Source: Rhodospirillales bacterium
Lineage (GTDB): Bacteria; Pseudomonadota; Alphaproteobacteria; Reyranellales; Reyranellaceae
Length of the DNA: 53,045 nt
Direction of reading: 5' to 3'
Assembly (NCBI GenBank): GCA_009377525.1
Contig: WHTW01000040.1
Location: 1-53,045 of the forward strand
Positions 52,768-53,045 of the stretch are shown one piece after another; position 1 is the first letter of the stretch; each line of letters begins with the position of its first letter. The translations under genes were made by a program, and so were the position numbers. The notes under the pieces were generated by a model. The model saw nothing but the letters and a program-made list of their open reading frames with translations, was not told the origin of the DNA and did no database searches.

Positions 52768-53045
52768 ATTCTATGTAGCGACGAGAGGCCGAGAGGTAGG
52801 TTTGGAGTTTGCGAGAAGCGAACCTACGGAGGAAGCAATGACGTCTTCACATCGCATCGACACCCCCGCCGGCGGGGCCAAGGATGGCACATTGTACGTG
52901 GCGTTTGAACTGAGCAAGGCGAAGTGGCTGATCGGGATTGTAGTGTCTGGCGAGAGCAAGATGAGCCGACACCAAGTACCTGGCGGCGATACGGCGGGGG
53001 TGTCTCAGCTGATCTCGAAGAGGCGAACCTATGCGGAGAAGAAGC
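52768..53045 (+). mobile_element. IS110-family insertion sequence, left end (runs off the window)
   Basis: The left boundary is set at the point where repeat A copy 3 breaks off (52767/52768). About 70 bp of non-coding left end follow, holding a 7-bp inverted repeat (GTAGGTT at 52796-52802, AACCTAC at 52821-52827), then GGAGG and the transposase start at 52838. A short left end fits the IS1111 type better than the IS110 type with its longer RNA-coding left end. The right end is outside the window. Confidence 0.65.
52838..53045 (+). CDS. IS110-family transposase, N-terminal part
   Basis: 69 codons to the window edge. After a short leader the RuvC-like (DEDD) domain begins with LYVAFELSKAKWLIGIVVSG, corresponding to the first strand of IS110 transposases, where the first acidic residue is Glu here (FELSK) and usually Asp (GIDVSK). 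These enzymes recombine DNA by a DEDD catalytic centre plus a C-terminal serine, guided by a bridge RNA in characterised members. GGAGG lies 5 bp upstream of the ATG. The rest is beyond the window. Confidence 0.82.
   Translation, partial: MTSSHRIDTPAGGAKDGTLYVAFELSKAKWLIGIVVSGESKMSRHQVPGGDTAGVSQLISKRRTYAEKK

Overview
The window is GC-rich bacterial chromosome, very probably from an alphaproteobacterium. Supporting signs are the small DUF1476 (ATP synthase zeta) gene at the left edge, the purC-purS-purQ-purL-bolA-grxD order, a zinc-free S4 protein next to RND and TRAP systems, and many solute-uptake cassettes. A Reyranella/Rhodospirillales-like soil organism would fit, but that is inference. 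No rRNA, tRNA or CRISPR array was seen.

Layout. 1-5.8 kb: DUF1476, a hot-dog (MaoC/HTD2-like) dehydratase overlapping a Tat-exported carbonic-anhydrase-like protein, a GtrB/DPM1-type glycosyltransferase with a methyltransferase, a crotonase without the usual glutamates, an orphan receiver protein beside a histidine-kinase remnant, and a DUF4345 protein. 6-12 kb: an R2-like diiron protein divergent from the purine operon, then bolA and grxD. 12-18.8 kb: a LigB-type dioxygenase, two orphan substrate-binding proteins, a flavodoxin-like oxidoreductase divergent from an HxlR regulator, and an FAD oxidoreductase. 18.8-29.8 kb: a complete branched-chain-type ABC importer (livKHMGF) divergent from a GntR regulator and an ATP-dependent hydantoinase pair plus a class III PLP enzyme. 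A nearly identical 16-bp box lies in front of both arms, so this looks like one uptake-plus-catabolism unit. 29.8-31.3 kb: three decayed genes in a row. 31.4-36.4 kb: amidase, AtzH/HpxZ-like protein and a TRAP transporter (2-oxoacid type). 36.5-40.9 kb: RND pump and adaptor. 41-44.6 kb: rpsD with a clear terminator, an OsmC protein, a second unrelated diiron protein divergent from a short AraC-type regulator, and TrmJ. 44.8-49.1 kb: LacI regulator with a xylose-type ABC importer. 49.3-49.9 kb: a type II toxin-antitoxin pair. 49.9-52.5 kb: an EmrAB-like pump. 52.8 kb to the end: the start of an IS110-family transposase.

Between genes there are several families of palindromic repeats. Family A (about 110 bp, three copies) is interrupted at its third copy by the IS110 element, and its second copy supplies the last ~37 codons of the AraC gene. 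Family B (117 bp, two copies 29.5 kb apart) folds as two hairpins whose differences between copies are mostly compensatory, which points to selection on the fold. Other long palindromes lie at 16.4, 36.4 and 48.0 kb. The findings of most interest are the family B covariation, the IS110-in-repeat junction, the GntR-controlled hydantoinase/importer unit of unknown substrate, and the pair of orphan promoter-like boxes at 5.9 and 12.3 kb.
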